From Caulobacteraceae bacterium (GTDB lineage Bacteria > Pseudomonadota > Alphaproteobacteria > Caulobacterales > Caulobacteraceae), in contig CANJLQ010000003.1 in the NCBI GenBank assembly GCA_947475735.1, positions 62,001 to 126,000 of the forward strand: a DNA stretch of 64,000 bases. The letters are read 5' to 3'. The translations under genes and the position numbers were made by a program. Below the pieces are notes generated by a model that searched no databases, was not told the origin of the DNA, and saw only the letters and a list, made by a program, of their open reading frames with translations. Each line of letters opens with the position of its first letter. Positions within the stretch are counted from its first letter, which is position 1. Positions 11,860 through 21,445 of the stretch are shown here, piece by piece.

Positions 11860-12258
11860 ATGCCTCCCGCCCCCACAGACACCGGTCGTTCCCGGCCAAT
11901 CGACCTGTTCGGCGCCGGTCTTTCCGTGTTCTGCGTCGTCCATTGTGTGTCGAGCGCGGGGGTGCTTGGCCTTCTGCCCCTGGCGGGGCTCGCCGGCGGC
12001 GAGTGGCTCCACTGGACGCTTGCCGGCGTCGCGGCCTGTGCGGCCTGGATCGCGCTCGTCACACCTCGCGTGGGCGCACCCATGATGCTTCGGGGCCTCG
12101 CGATCGCCGCCATTCTGGCGCTTGTGGCGGGCGCGGCCGAACGCCCGACGGTGGAGACCGCTCCGATCGCCACCATCGTCGGCGGGTTGAGTCTCGTCCT
12201 CGCGCACCTCCTCAATGTTGTCCGGCTCAAGCGCGCAAGAACGCCCCAACCCGCCTGA
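11860..12258 (+). CDS. MerC-domain membrane protein
   Basis: A 132-residue inner-membrane protein with four hydrophobic helices. It carries a Cys pair in the first helix (VFCVVHCVSSAG), the arrangement of MerC-family transporters, and a conserved HW pair after helix 2. In mer operons MerC brings Hg(II) into the cell, but chromosomal MerC-domain proteins without mer genes are common and some are linked to zinc. No merA or merP is seen here. A Zur-like repeat precedes the gene, which makes a zinc-related role more likely than mercury. It ends 24 bases from the convergent acyltransferase gene. Confidence 0.7.
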   Translation: MPPAPTDTGRSRPIDLFGAGLSVFCVVHCVSSAGVLGLLPLAGLAGGEWLHWTLAGVAACAAWIALVTPRVGAPMMLRGLAIAAILALVAGAAERPTVETAPIATIVGGLSLVLAHLLNVVRLKRARTPQPA

Positions 12259-12282
12259 CGGCGACCCTTCCGGGAGAGCCCC

Positions 12283-13404
12283 TCAGGCGATGGGCCGCTC
12301 GGCGCTGACGCCGGGCGCCTGCGGTGGTCTTCGCGGCGGATTGAGACGGGCCTGAACAGGGCGGTCGAAGGCGTACCGGAAGATTGCAGCTCCGATGAAG
12401 GCGCTCGCCAGACCCGCAGTCCAGATCGCCCAGCGAACATCTGAGGACCAGCCTGCCTGTCCGATCGCATCGAAGACCCCGAACCAGAGGATCCGGACCA
12501 CTTCATTGGTCAGGAAGATCGCGAACGACATCAGGCCGAGATGCTCGATCAGGCGTGAGGGTCTCGCGACCGGCGTCGCGCCCGCAGCCCAGATCATCAC
12601 GGTCAGCAACAGAAGCGAGAGCAAGGCGGTGGTCCCGATCACCTGCGCGCAAACGAGGACGCCGAGGGCGACGATCCCCGCCATCGCGGCGAGCCTCGGC
12701 GGGATATAGACGCGCGCCCCGAACAGCGCCGCCGCAACACCGAGCAGGAACAGAGGCAGGGCTCGCAGAAAGCCGTGGCGGAAAGGCAGGCGATAGATCG
12801 GATCGCCGAGCCAGGCGCGGCTGGCGCAGTCCGCGAGGATCAGAAGCCCTACGGCGCCCGCCACGATCAGCCAGGGCCGCCTACGCCAGATCAGTCGGCA
12901 TATCCACGGCAACAGGAGATAACATCCGAGCAGGGCCGAGAGCGTCCAGGTCGGCGCGTTCCAGCCCTGTCCCCCCGGAACGCCATAGGCCTGAAGCAGA
13001 GCCGCCTGCGCCGGGAGCTGCGCCCAGTCGAACCACTGGGGATTGCTCGGGCGAATGCCGACCGCGGCGGCGACGGCGACCATTGCGGCAAGTACGCCGA
13101 TCACGACGAGATGAGACGGGACGACCCTGAGGACGCGCTGGCGGATATAGTCCAGGATGTTGAGCGAGCGGGCGGCGAAGCCGTCGCCATAGATCCGGGC
13201 CAGAATGTACCCGGAATCGATGATGAAGAAGTTGGTCAGCAGGAACCCCCGGTCAAACACCGGGTGGAGTTCGCCCAGCGGCGTCGGAGCCGCCTCGCGA
13301 AAATGATACAGGATGATCAGGGCGCCGGCGACGAACCGGAGAACGTCGAGCCAGCCGCCGCGCGCGATCCGGGCCGGCCTGCGGGGTTCTGCGACCTCGA
13401 CCAA
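12283..13404 (-). CDS. Acyltransferase-3 membrane protein closing the second czc operon
   Basis: About 373 residues when started at TTG 13404, two bases after the preceding stop. The open frame extends to 13782, but that part overlaps the upstream gene in another frame and encodes Arg/Pro-rich non-protein-like sequence. The body has ten or so membrane helices with the acyltransferase-3 marks WLDVLRFVAGALIILYHF and FFIIDSGYILARIYG. The last serine-glycine motif has Asp (IDSG) where the family usually has leucine (LSG). It is the last gene of the 25.0-12.3 kb operon. The acceptor is unknown, and it mirrors the acyltransferase in the first czc operon. Confidence 0.75.
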   Translation of the reverse strand: MVEVAEPRRPARIARGGWLDVLRFVAGALIILYHFREAAPTPLGELHPVFDRGFLLTNFFIIDSGYILARIYGDGFAARSLNILDYIRQRVLRVVPSHLVVIGVLAAMVAVAAAVGIRPSNPQWFDWAQLPAQAALLQAYGVPGGQGWNAPTWTLSALLGCYLLLPWICRLIWRRRPWLIVAGAVGLLILADCASRAWLGDPIYRLPFRHGFLRALPLFLLGVAAALFGARVYIPPRLAAMAGIVALGVLVCAQVIGTTALLSLLLLTVMIWAAGATPVARPSRLIEHLGLMSFAIFLTNEVVRILWFGVFDAIGQAGWSSDVRWAIWTAGLASAFIGAAIFRYAFDRPVQARLNPPRRPPQAPGVSAERPIA

Positions 13405-13406
13405 CG

Positions 13407-13823
13407 TCAGTCCGCGCGCGTTGCGGCGACCGGGCCGGGGGTATCGTGGTGGTGACGGGACCCGAGGACAATCTGGTCGCGCCCGAGGAAGAGCGCAGCC
13501 GACCCAAGAACGCAGACCACCGCCATCACCCCCGCCATAACCCGTCCCGCCTTGTCTCGTCCGGCGACACGGTAGGTCATGAAGGTCAACAAAAGCATCA
13601 GCGCCCCGTAGGGGAGATACATCGGTATCCGGTAGAGCGATGCGAGCGGCACGGCGATGACGCAGACGACCAGGCCTGCGACGAGGCTGCCGGCGAGGGC
13701 GATCAGGGTATCTGGAACGGGATCGAACGGCCGAACCCGACGTTGTGTCCGCCCCCGAGGGCGATACCGGCCTGGCCGCCATCGGGGGGCGTGACTACGG
13801 ATCGGGGAGCGTTTTCCGCCCAT
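13407..13823 (-). CDS. Small integral membrane protein, unknown
   Basis: A 138-residue ORF with a basic Arg-rich N-terminus (about 35 residues) and three to four hydrophobic helices (TLIALAGSLVAGLVVCVIAV; ALMLLLTFMTYRVAG; VMAGVMAVVCVLGSAALFL). The C-terminal tail contains a SRHHHD motif. I do not recognise a family. It starts 3 bases after the DUF305 gene and ends 2 bases before the likely acyltransferase start, so it is co-transcribed with them. An internal start is possible because the first 35 residues look unstructured. The His triplet would suit a metal context, but no function is assigned. Confidence 0.6.
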   Translation of the reverse strand: MGGKRSPIRSHAPRWRPGRYRPRGRTQRRVRPFDPVPDTLIALAGSLVAGLVVCVIAVPLASLYRIPMYLPYGALMLLLTFMTYRVAGRDKAGRVMAGVMAVVCVLGSAALFLGRDQIVLGSRHHHDTPGPVAATRAD

Positions 13824-13826
13824 GAT

Positions 13827-14267
13827 CTAGACCGCCGGCTCGACGGGACGCCCGGCGCGGTTGGCGAGCCACACACGCATGCGGACGATCTCTGCTTCCT
13901 GGGTGCGGATCACCTCTTCGGCGAGCCCGCGAACCTCGGCGTCCTTCCCGTGCTCCAGGGCGATCCGGGCCATCGCGACCGCTCCCTCATGGTGGGCGAT
14001 CATCCCGCGCATGAAGTCGACATCGGCGTCGCCGCTGTAGTCGATCTCCATGGCCAGGTGCATGCGCTCGTTGGCCTCCTTGAAGGAGCGGGTGGCCGGA
14101 CTGTCCGCCGCGGCGTCGGCATGACCCGCATGGGCGTCGATCGGACGCGCATCGACGGGCGTGCCCGCCTGAGGTCGGGTCGCGTTCTGGCGGGACAGCA
14201 TCCCGAAGCCGAAGGCCGATATGAGAAGAAACAGCGCAATCACGCCGACCCATCCGGACCGTTTCAT
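13827..14267 (-). CDS. DUF305 family exported protein (CopM-like)
   Basis: A 146-residue protein with an N-terminal hydrophobic anchor or signal ([19 protein letters not shown]) and a four-helix DUF305 domain. The family's metal-binding motif [17 protein letters not shown] is present, with its paired His, and also an M-H-x-A motif ([12 protein letters not shown]). Family member CopM binds copper in the periplasm. A well-placed AAAGGAG precedes the ATG. It follows the P-type ATPase by 28 bases in the same operon and probably chelates or hands over metal outside the inner membrane. Confidence 0.85.
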   Translation of the reverse strand: MKRSGWVGVIALFLLISAFGFGMLSRQNATRPQAGTPVDARPIDAHAGHADAAADSPATRSFKEANERMHLAMEIDYSGDADVDFMRGMIAHHEGAVAMARIALEHGKDAEVRGLAEEVIRTQEAEIVRMRVWLANRAGRPVEPAV

Positions 14268-14295
14268 GGAAGTCTCCTTTTCTGGGATTTGAGGG

Positions 14296-16800
14296 TCAGG
14301 GCTCTGCGCGCGGATCGCGCCAGGCCAGCAGCCGCAGGGCGTTGAAGACGACGAGGAGCGTCGAGCCTTCGTGCAGGGCGACGGCCGGCCCGATCCCGAG
14401 ACCGAGAATGGTGGCCGGGACGAGGAAGGCGACGACGCCGAGGCTGACGAAGAGGTTCTGGCGGATGATCCGGCGGGTCTGCCGACTGAGGCCGACCGTG
14501 AAGGGCAGCTTGGACAGATCGTCCGCCATCAGGGCCACGTCCGCCGTTTCCAGCGCGACGTCCGACCCCGCCGCTCCCATGGCGACGCCGACGGTCGCCG
14601 TGGCCATGGCGGGGGCGTCGTTGACGCCATCTCCCACCATGGCCACCTGGGCTTCGGCCCGAAGCTTCCTGATCGCCTCGACCTTGTCTTCCGGCAGGAG
14701 GTCGCCCCAGGCCTCGGTCAAGCCGACCTGTCCGGCGACGGCCTGGGCAGCCCTCTGATGGTCGCCCGAGATCATGATCATCCGACGGATGCCGAGGGCC
14801 CTCAGAGCCGTGAGCGTTTCGCGCGCCCTCTTACGCGGTGTGTCGAGCAGGCCGATCACGCCCAAGTCGTGTGAGCCCTGGCGAACCACCATGAGGGTGC
14901 GGCCCTGGTTGCGCAGGGCCGCGACGGCGATCTCGGCGTCGGGACCCAGCGGCGCGACGCCATCCGCCCCGAACATCTCCGGCTTGCCGATCCAGATCGT
15001 CTCGCCGTTCAGTGTCGCGGTGACGCCCTTTCCCGTCAGGCTGCGGAGATCCGTCGCGGTCTGCACAGGAGCCGCGATCAGGCGCTGGCTCCCGTCGCGG
15101 ACGATCGCCTCCGCGAGGGGATGGTCACTGAGCCGCTCGACGGCGACGGCGACCGTCAGGAGATCGGTTTGCGAGGTCCGTCCGAGCGGAACAACGTCGG
15201 TGATCCGGGGTCGCCCCTCGGTCAGGGTGCCGGTCTTGTCGAAGGCGATGGCGTCGAGCGCACCCAGATTCTCCAACGGCGCGCCGCCCTTGATGAGCAC
15301 GCCGGCGCGGGCCGCGCGGGCGACACCCGACAGAACCGCGCTGGGCGTTGCGATGGCCAGGGCACAGGGGCTGGCCGCCACGAGCACGGCCATGGCCCGG
15401 TAGAAGCTGTCGCGGAAAGGCTCGTCGACGACGACCCAGGCGAACAGCAGGACGAAGGCCAGGGCCAGCACGAGGGGTACGAAGATTCTTTCGAACCGGT
15501 CGGTGAACCTCTGCGTCGGCGACTTCTGCGTCTCCGCTTCGCTGACCATCCGCACCACCTTGGCGAGGGTGGTGTCGCTCGATCGTTTGGTCGTCTCGAT
15601 CTCGATGGCGCCCGCGCCATTTATGGTCCCCGCGAACACGACCGAGGCGGCGATGACGCCCGCTGGACGCGCCCTCGCCTCTTCCGCGTTCGACACAGGC
15701 TGCTTGTCCACCGGCATGCTTTCGCCGGTGACCGGGGCCTGATTGATGCTGGTCGTCCCGACGACCACGAAGCCGTCGGCCGGCAGGCGCTCGTTCGGGC
15801 GCACCACGACGACATCGCCGATCTCCAGGTCCTCGACCGGAAGCTCCACGACCTCTTCGCCGCGACGCACATGCGCGGTGCGAGGCGCCAGGGCGGCCAG
15901 CGCCTCGATCGCCCGCTTCGCCCGCCCGAGCGCGTAATGCTCCAAAGCGTGACCCAAGCTGAACAGGAAGAGCAGCAAGGCCCCCTCGGCCCATGCGCCC
16001 AAGGCGGCCGCACCCGCCGCCGCGACCAGCATGAGGGTGTCGATCTCGAAGCGGCGTCGCTTCAGGTTCTCGACCGCCTCGCGGACGGTGAAGAAGCCTC
16101 CGAACAGATAGGCCGCAAGGAAGAGGACCAGTGGAGCCCACCCGGGAACACCGGGCGCGAACCGTTCGATCAGATAGCCGACGGCGAGAGCGCCGCCGCT
16201 GGCGAGAGCGAAATACAGCTCGGTGTTCGGCCCCAGCAAACCACCATGGGCATGGTCGTGCCTGTCCCCGGCCGCGTGATTGTGCCCTTCATGCCCCGCC
16301 TCGCCGGCTTTGCCGTCCTGACCGTGGCCGCTGTCCACGGAGACCGTGGCTTGGGGCTTCGCCGAGAGTTGCAGACCATGGCCCCGAAGCCGCGCCTCGA
16401 GGTCTGTGCGCTCCAGTTTCTGCCGGTCGAACTCGACCCGGATAGCTCCTGAAGCGTCGAGCGCCGCCTGCAGCACGCCGGGCTCTGCGGCCAGCGCCGC
16501 CTCCAGCGTCCTCGCATGCCGCGCGTGGCGCACCCCTTCGACCCAGCCGGTCAGGTGATCGTAGCGATCGCTGACCGATCCCCCGGCCTGTGTGGCCGCA
16601 CGGCGAACCTGGGCGAGGGAAAGCCGCTCCGGATCGTAGTGGATACACAGTTTCGGTCCGTCATCCGTTTCCTCGACGTGCGCCTTTTCGACTCCGTCGG
16701 TGATGCGCAACAGACTGATCAGTCTGCCGACACAGGCGTCGGAGGCGTCGGGCGCACCCGGAAGGAGAACGGGCAGATCCAGTTTGACGGTCTTAGGCAT
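14296..16800 (-). CDS. P1B-4-type heavy-metal-transporting ATPase (CoaT/CzcP-like)
   Basis: An 834-residue P-type ATPase. The phosphorylation motif DKTGT has Asp at about residue 521. The TM metal motif is SPC (about residues 477-479) rather than CPC, and the late-helix motif HEGST (His about 810) is present. SPC plus HEGG/S-T define the P1B-4 group, which exports Co(II), Zn(II) or Cd(II) (CoaT, CzcP). The N-terminus has two degenerate HMA-like ferredoxin folds without CxxC, and a His-rich stretch ([18 protein letters not shown]). It is co-transcribed with the second czcCBA set and overlaps the 55-residue peptide gene by 8 bases. Confidence 0.88.
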   Translation of the reverse strand: MPKTVKLDLPVLLPGAPDASDACVGRLISLLRITDGVEKAHVEETDDGPKLCIHYDPERLSLAQVRRAATQAGGSVSDRYDHLTGWVEGVRHARHARTLEAALAAEPGVLQAALDASGAIRVEFDRQKLERTDLEARLRGHGLQLSAKPQATVSVDSGHGQDGKAGEAGHEGHNHAAGDRHDHAHGGLLGPNTELYFALASGGALAVGYLIERFAPGVPGWAPLVLFLAAYLFGGFFTVREAVENLKRRRFEIDTLMLVAAAGAAALGAWAEGALLLFLFSLGHALEHYALGRAKRAIEALAALAPRTAHVRRGEEVVELPVEDLEIGDVVVVRPNERLPADGFVVVGTTSINQAPVTGESMPVDKQPVSNAEEARARPAGVIAASVVFAGTINGAGAIEIETTKRSSDTTLAKVVRMVSEAETQKSPTQRFTDRFERIFVPLVLALAFVLLFAWVVVDEPFRDSFYRAMAVLVAASPCALAIATPSAVLSGVARAARAGVLIKGGAPLENLGALDAIAFDKTGTLTEGRPRITDVVPLGRTSQTDLLTVAVAVERLSDHPLAEAIVRDGSQRLIAAPVQTATDLRSLTGKGVTATLNGETIWIGKPEMFGADGVAPLGPDAEIAVAALRNQGRTLMVVRQGSHDLGVIGLLDTPRKRARETLTALRALGIRRMIMISGDHQRAAQAVAGQVGLTEAWGDLLPEDKVEAIRKLRAEAQVAMVGDGVNDAPAMATATVGVAMGAAGSDVALETADVALMADDLSKLPFTVGLSRQTRRIIRQNLFVSLGVVAFLVPATILGLGIGPAVALHEGSTLLVVFNALRLLAWRDPRAEP

Positions 16801-16960
16801 GGTCGAACTCCACAGGAGCGGAAGGCGATGGGCGTTGCGGGGCTTCGGTCGGGCGACGCGGTTCCGGCCCCGTCCAGGCGAGGCGCGCCGCCGCCCCGGC
16901 GGCGAAGGCTGCGGCTGCCAAGCCGGCCGAAAGGAGCGTCACGAGACGTTTGCGGGTCAT
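16793..16960 (-). CDS. 55-residue single-helix membrane peptide overlapping the ATPase start
   Basis: ATG at 16960 is preceded by GGAGGG at a good distance, and the frame stays open to TAA at 16793. The peptide begins MTRKRLVTLLSAGLAAAAF and continues as an Ala-rich hydrophobic helix to about residue 28. A short Pro/Arg-rich tail ending EFDHA follows. The stop overlaps the ATPase start by 8 bases, so translation is probably coupled. It may be a regulatory micro-protein of the ATPase or only a leader that couples translation. No family is recognised. Confidence 0.55.
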   Translation of the reverse strand: MTRKRLVTLLSAGLAAAAFAAGAAARLAWTGPEPRRPTEAPQRPSPSAPVEFDHA

Positions 16961-16974
16961 CCGAAGCCCTCCGG

Positions 16975-17619
16975 TCAGGGCAGGCGCAGGACGGCGTCGA
17001 ACCAGCCGATCTGCTGCAGGCGCTCGAGGGACTCGAACACCGGCATCGCCAGCAGGAAGACGAGGCCGTCGCGGACGGTGCGCAGGAAGAAGGCGGGTCG
17101 CACCGAGAGCTCGGGCTCGTCGCGCCAGGCTCGCAGGTCGGGCCAGAAGCGCGGCGTACGACGGCGATAGTCGTCATAGACCTCCCCGAAGGTCTCGCTC
17201 AGATAGGCTTCTTCGCGCCCGACGACGGTGCGGAACACGATCCAGCAGGCCAGGGCGAAGCCCAGTCCGACCGTGGCGCTGCCTGTCTGGGCGCCGATCC
17301 CGAACGCCCCGATGAAGCTGAACAGGTAGAGGGGGTTCCGGCACAGCGAGTAGGGTCCCGCCGAAACGATCTCCTGCTTCTTTCGGCCGCCGATATAGAG
17401 GGAGCACCAGGCTCGCCCGATCACGCACAGCATGATGGCGATCAGACCGAGATGCTCCACCGGATGTTCGAGAACGGGCGTGGGTTCGACCAGCGCCGTC
17501 CAGGTGATGAGGGCGAACAGGCCGACGAGGATGAAGAGTTTCCGCCAGCGCTGGACCCGTGCGAGGTCGGGAGCTGAGGCTCCACCGGGGTGGAGATCGT
17601 GAGGCAGCAACGGGCTCAC
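16975..17619 (-). CDS. Isoprenylcysteine carboxyl methyltransferase (ICMT/PEMT)-like membrane protein
   Basis: A 214-residue protein with about five membrane helices. The SAM-methyltransferase signature of the ICMT/PEMT family is visible: GPYSLCRNPLYLFSF, later EEAYLSETFGEVYDDY, then RRRTPRFWP. These are the cofactor-binding and active-site parts. Bacterial members are common in metal-resistance operons, but their methyl acceptor is unknown. It overlaps the upstream short CDF gene by 4 bases (17616-17619) and precedes the 55-residue peptide by 14 bases. Lipid or envelope methylation is a guess. Confidence 0.75.
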   Translation of the reverse strand: MSPLLPHDLHPGGASAPDLARVQRWRKLFILVGLFALITWTALVEPTPVLEHPVEHLGLIAIMLCVIGRAWCSLYIGGRKKQEIVSAGPYSLCRNPLYLFSFIGAFGIGAQTGSATVGLGFALACWIVFRTVVGREEAYLSETFGEVYDDYRRRTPRFWPDLRAWRDEPELSVRPAFFLRTVRDGLVFLLAMPVFESLERLQQIGWFDAVLRLP

Positions 17620-18215
17620 TGGGCCGCTCCTGTGTCAGAGGCCTTGCGCGCATCGCGCAGGATGTCGATGCCGCCCTTGGCGGCGATTGCGGCGACCAGA
17701 ACGCCGACGAGAAGGTCCGGCCACGACTGGTCGAGCCACATGACGAGACCGCCCGCGACGAGGATGCCGCCGTTGGACGCGAAGTCGTTGAGACTGAAGG
17801 TCTCGGCGGCCTTCATGTTGACGTCGCCGCTGTGCTGCCGACGGATCAGCAGCAGGCAGACGAGGTTGATGACGGCGGCCACAACCGCGAGGACCATCAT
17901 GGTCGGGCCGACTGGCTCGGTCGCGGTGAGGGTCCGCCGCAGCGCGTCGAGCAGGACGAGGACGGCGAAAATCAGGAGCATGACGCCTGAGGCTCGCGCC
18001 GCCCCCGTCTTCCAGACCAGGGCGCGTCCGACCGCCAGGAAGCTGATCAGATAGACCGCCGCGTCCGAACCGTTGTCGACCGCATTGGCCAGCAGGGCGC
18101 TGGAGTCGGCGGCGATGCCGCCGACTCCCAGGCCCACGAACAACAGGGCGTTCAGGACCAGCACCGTGAGGAGGGTGCGGCGCTGGACCTGCTCCGTTGC
18201 GTGGGCCTCGCTCAT
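17616..18215 (-). CDS. Short CDF-like cation transporter without C-terminal domain (1)
   Basis: A 199-residue membrane-only member of the cation diffusion facilitator fold with six helices. Metal-site positions appear as NAVDNGSDAAVY in helix 2 and SLNDFASNGGIL in helix 5 (N/D-xxx-D/N type). The usual cytoplasmic C-terminal dimerisation domain is missing, which is normal for this czc-linked subgroup. It overlaps czcA2 and the ICMT-like gene by 4 bases each. A paralogue, 24343-25011, opens the same operon. Zn/Cd or Pb efflux to the periplasm ahead of the RND pump is the likely task. Confidence 0.75.
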   Translation of the reverse strand: MSEAHATEQVQRRTLLTVLVLNALLFVGLGVGGIAADSSALLANAVDNGSDAAVYLISFLAVGRALVWKTGAARASGVMLLIFAVLVLLDALRRTLTATEPVGPTMMVLAVVAAVINLVCLLLIRRQHSGDVNMKAAETFSLNDFASNGGILVAGGLVMWLDQSWPDLLVGVLVAAIAAKGGIDILRDARKASDTGAAQ

Positions 18216-21200
18216 TCCTCGAGCCCTTCAGCCTTGCGGTGCTTCACGGCCTTGGCCGCGAAGGTCGGCAGGACCAGCAGGGTCAAGGCCGTCGCCGTCA
18301 GCAGGCCGCCGATTACGACGGTGGCCAGAGGCTTCTGCACCTCCGCCCCGGCACCGTGGGCGAACGCCATCGGAATGAAGCCGACGATGGCGACCAGGGC
18401 CGTGGTCAGGACGGCGCGCAGCCGGCTCGTCGCCCCTTCGATGGCGGCGAGGCGTGGGTCGGCGCCGCCTGTCAGGCGTTCCCGAATGGCCTGCATCAGC
18501 ACCAGCCCGTTCAGGGTCGCGACACCGGATACGGCGATGAAGCCGACCGCCGCCGAAACCGAGAAGGGCATCCCCCTGAGGACGAGCGCCAAGGCGCCGC
18601 CGATCAGGGCCAGAGGCACGCAGGCGAACACCAGTCCCGCCTCCGCGAAGGATCCCAACGCCATGAACAGCAGGACGCCGATCAGGATGAAGACGATGGG
18701 AATGACCAGGCCCAGACGCTGTTCGGCCCGTTTCAGGTTCTCGAACTGCCCACCCCAGGTCAGGGAGTAGCCGGTGGGGAGATCGACCTCAGACTGCACC
18801 TTCGCCTGGGCCTCGGTGACAAAGCCGCCCAGATCGCGCCCGCGAACGTTGGCTTGAACCACCATCCGCCGGCTGCCGTCATTGCGGCTGATCTGGTTCT
18901 GCCCCTCGGCCACCTGGATGCGGGCGACGGAGGAGAGCGGAACCGTCACGCCCGTAGCGGTGGTGATCGGCAGGGCCGCGAGTGCCGCCGGATCGTTCCG
19001 GGCTTCATCCGCGAGACGAACGACGACGCTGAAGCGGCGATCGCCCTCGAAGATCTGCCCGGCCTCGGCGCCCCCGACCGCGGCCGAAACCGCTTCGGAG
19101 ACATCGGCGGCGGACAGGCCGTAGTTGGCGGCCGCGAAGCGATCCACGCTGACAGTCAGGGTTGGGAGCCCCGACGCCTGCTCGACGCGAACGTCCGCAG
19201 ACCCGGGCGTCGCGCGAAGGGCGTTGGCGACCCGGTCCGCCGTGGCCTGCAGCTGGGTGAAGTCATCGCCGTAGACCATGACCGCGAGGTCAGTCCGGAC
19301 GCCGGAGATCAGCTCATTGAAGCGCAGTTCGATGGGCTGGCTGAACTCGAAGCTGTTGCCGAGCTGGCCGGCGGCGAGCTCTTCGAAGCGCGCGATCAGT
19401 TCCTCCTTGGGGAGGTTCGGATCGGGCCATTCCTTGCGGTCCTTCAGGACAATGACCGCATCGGAGATGTTCGGCGGCATCGGGTCCACAGCCGCCTCGG
19501 CCGTCCCGGTCCGGGCGAAGATGGTCTTCACCTCGGGCTGGGCCTTGATGACGCGCTCGAGCGCCATTTGCATCGCCAGGGATTGCTCCAGCGATGCTGA
19601 CGGCACGCGAAGCGCCTGCATGGCGATGTCGCCTTCGTCCAGGGTCGGGATGAACTCACGCCCCAGGGTGCTGAAGGCGATGCCGCCGATGACGAGAGCG
19701 CCGAGCGCGGACGCCAGGACGATCTTCGGACGATCGACGGCCGCGCGGATGGCCGGTTCGATCCATCGGCGCGCATAGCGGAGGATGAAGGTCTCGTGCT
19801 CGTGCGCGTGGCCGTGCTCGTCGACCTCCACCTTCTTCGGATCCCGCACCAGCAGGGCCGTCATCGCCGGCACGAAGGTGAAGGAGAAGATGAAGGCGCC
19901 GACCAGGGCCAGCATGACCGTCGCGCCCATCGGGATGAAGGTCTTGCCCTCCACGCCCTCGAGCATGAGCAGGGGCGTGAAGACCAGCAGGATGATGAGC
20001 TGGCCGAAGGCGGCCGGCTTGACCATCTGACGCGCCGCGGCTCCGGCGACCGCCAGACGTTCCCGACGCGTCAGCATCCGGCCGGCCTCGGCCCGCTTCT
20101 GGCTGAGCATCAGCAGGGTGTTCTCGACCACCACGACCGCGCCGTCGACCAGAAGGCCGAAGTCCAGCGCGCCGAGGCTCATCAGGTTTCCGCTGATGCC
20201 GAAGCGGTTCATGCCGATGACCGCGAACAGGAAGCTGATCGGGATCATCAGGGCGGTAATCGAGGCCGCCCGGATGTTGCCCAGGAGCAGGAACAGAACC
20301 ACGATCACCAGCAGGGCGCCTTCGATCAGGTTCTTGGCGACCGTCGAGATGGTCTTGTTGACGAGCGAACTCCGGTTCAGGACCGGTTCGGCGACGACGC
20401 TCGGCGGCAGGCTCGCGGAGACTTCCTCCAGACGTTCGGCGGCGGCCTGGGCCACCGTCCGGCTGTTGCCGCCGGCCAGCATCAGCGCCGTACCGACGAC
20501 CGCTTCGTGGCCGTCGCGGCTGGCGCCGCCGAGACGCGGCGCCTGGCCGATTTCGACGGTGGCGACATCGGCGACCCGCACGACCAGTCCGTTGCGGTTG
20601 ACCACGGGGGCCTGGGCGAGATCCGGAATGGTCTGCGCCAGGGCGTCGGTTCGGACGGTCAGGGCTTCACCGGACCGCTGAACATAGCCCGCACCGGCCT
20701 GGGTGTTGGCCCGCTCCAGAGCGACGATGAGGTCGTTGAGGCTCAGGCCGTATCCCGCCAGACGCGCAGCGTCGGGCCGAACCGCATACTCCTTCACATA
20801 GCCGCCGTTCACATCGACGCCGGCCAGGCCCTTCGCGGTCCGCATGCGCGGGGCGATGATCCAGTCCTGGACCGTGCGGAGATAGGTCGCGCGGGCCTGT
20901 GGCGTGGTCAGCAGTTCGCCTTCGGGCGTCAGATAGGCGCCGCCGGCCTGCCAGCCGGGCTCACCCGGTTTGGCGAGATTGGCGCTGTTGAACGGCTTGA
21001 AGTCGACCGTCCACATGAGGACTTCGCCGAGGCCGGTGGTGATCGGCGCAAGCGCCGGCTCCACACCCTCGGGCAGTCGCTCGCGCGCCTGGGCCATCCG
21101 TTCGGCCACCTGCTGGCGGGCGAAGTAGATGTCCGTGCTGTCGGAGAAGATGACCGTGACCTGGCTGAAGCCGTTTCGGCTCAGCGACCGGGTGGTCTGG

Positions 21201-21436
21201 ATCCCCGGAATGCCCGCCATGGCGGTTTCGAGGGGATAGGTGACCTGGCGTTCCATCTGCTCGGGCGCGAGCGCCGGGGCGATGGTATTGATCTGGACCT
21301 GCCGGTTGGTGATGTCCGGGACGGCGTCGATGGGTAGCTGCGTCAGGTTGTAGAGGCCGAAGGCGGCGACAATCGCCGTCGCCAGGACCACGAACCATCG
21401 GAAGCGAACCGAGGCTTCGATAATCGCTTTGAACAT
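18212..21436 (-). CDS. czcA: Heavy-metal RND transporter, pump 2 (CzcA-like)
   Basis: A 1074-residue HME-RND proton antiporter. The TM4 motif DFGLLVDGAVVVVEN is intact, and the N-terminus (FRWFVVLATAIVAAFGLYNL; QLPIDAVPDITNRQVQINT, with key PDITN) is typical. A cytoplasmic or loop His/Glu stretch (DEHGHAHEHE) sits mid-protein. It is distinct in sequence from the first CzcA (4544-7729), so the two pumps are not a recent duplication. The MerR-type operator at the head of this operon suggests Cd/Zn/Pb rather than Ni/Co. It is 9 bases downstream of the adaptor gene and overlaps the short CDF gene by 4 bases. Confidence 0.9.
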   Translation of the reverse strand: MFKAIIEASVRFRWFVVLATAIVAAFGLYNLTQLPIDAVPDITNRQVQINTIAPALAPEQMERQVTYPLETAMAGIPGIQTTRSLSRNGFSQVTVIFSDSTDIYFARQQVAERMAQARERLPEGVEPALAPITTGLGEVLMWTVDFKPFNSANLAKPGEPGWQAGGAYLTPEGELLTTPQARATYLRTVQDWIIAPRMRTAKGLAGVDVNGGYVKEYAVRPDAARLAGYGLSLNDLIVALERANTQAGAGYVQRSGEALTVRTDALAQTIPDLAQAPVVNRNGLVVRVADVATVEIGQAPRLGGASRDGHEAVVGTALMLAGGNSRTVAQAAAERLEEVSASLPPSVVAEPVLNRSSLVNKTISTVAKNLIEGALLVIVVLFLLLGNIRAASITALMIPISFLFAVIGMNRFGISGNLMSLGALDFGLLVDGAVVVVENTLLMLSQKRAEAGRMLTRRERLAVAGAAARQMVKPAAFGQLIILLVFTPLLMLEGVEGKTFIPMGATVMLALVGAFIFSFTFVPAMTALLVRDPKKVEVDEHGHAHEHETFILRYARRWIEPAIRAAVDRPKIVLASALGALVIGGIAFSTLGREFIPTLDEGDIAMQALRVPSASLEQSLAMQMALERVIKAQPEVKTIFARTGTAEAAVDPMPPNISDAVIVLKDRKEWPDPNLPKEELIARFEELAAGQLGNSFEFSQPIELRFNELISGVRTDLAVMVYGDDFTQLQATADRVANALRATPGSADVRVEQASGLPTLTVSVDRFAAANYGLSAADVSEAVSAAVGGAEAGQIFEGDRRFSVVVRLADEARNDPAALAALPITTATGVTVPLSSVARIQVAEGQNQISRNDGSRRMVVQANVRGRDLGGFVTEAQAKVQSEVDLPTGYSLTWGGQFENLKRAEQRLGLVIPIVFILIGVLLFMALGSFAEAGLVFACVPLALIGGALALVLRGMPFSVSAAVGFIAVSGVATLNGLVLMQAIRERLTGGADPRLAAIEGATSRLRAVLTTALVAIVGFIPMAFAHGAGAEVQKPLATVVIGGLLTATALTLLVLPTFAAKAVKHRKAEGLEE

Positions 21437-21445
21437 GACGCCCCC

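Noticed and set aside
11860..12258. Mercury resistance operon
   Set aside because: Only a MerC-domain gene is present; merT, merP, merA and a mercury-type MerR are absent.
13405..13782. N-terminal extension of the second acyltransferase
   Set aside because: The extension overlaps the upstream membrane protein gene in another frame and is Arg/Pro-rich; a TTG just after the upstream stop fits better.
18197..21337. Long plus-strand frames opposite czcA2
   Set aside because: Shadows of a well-supported RND gene; low-complexity translations with no motifs.
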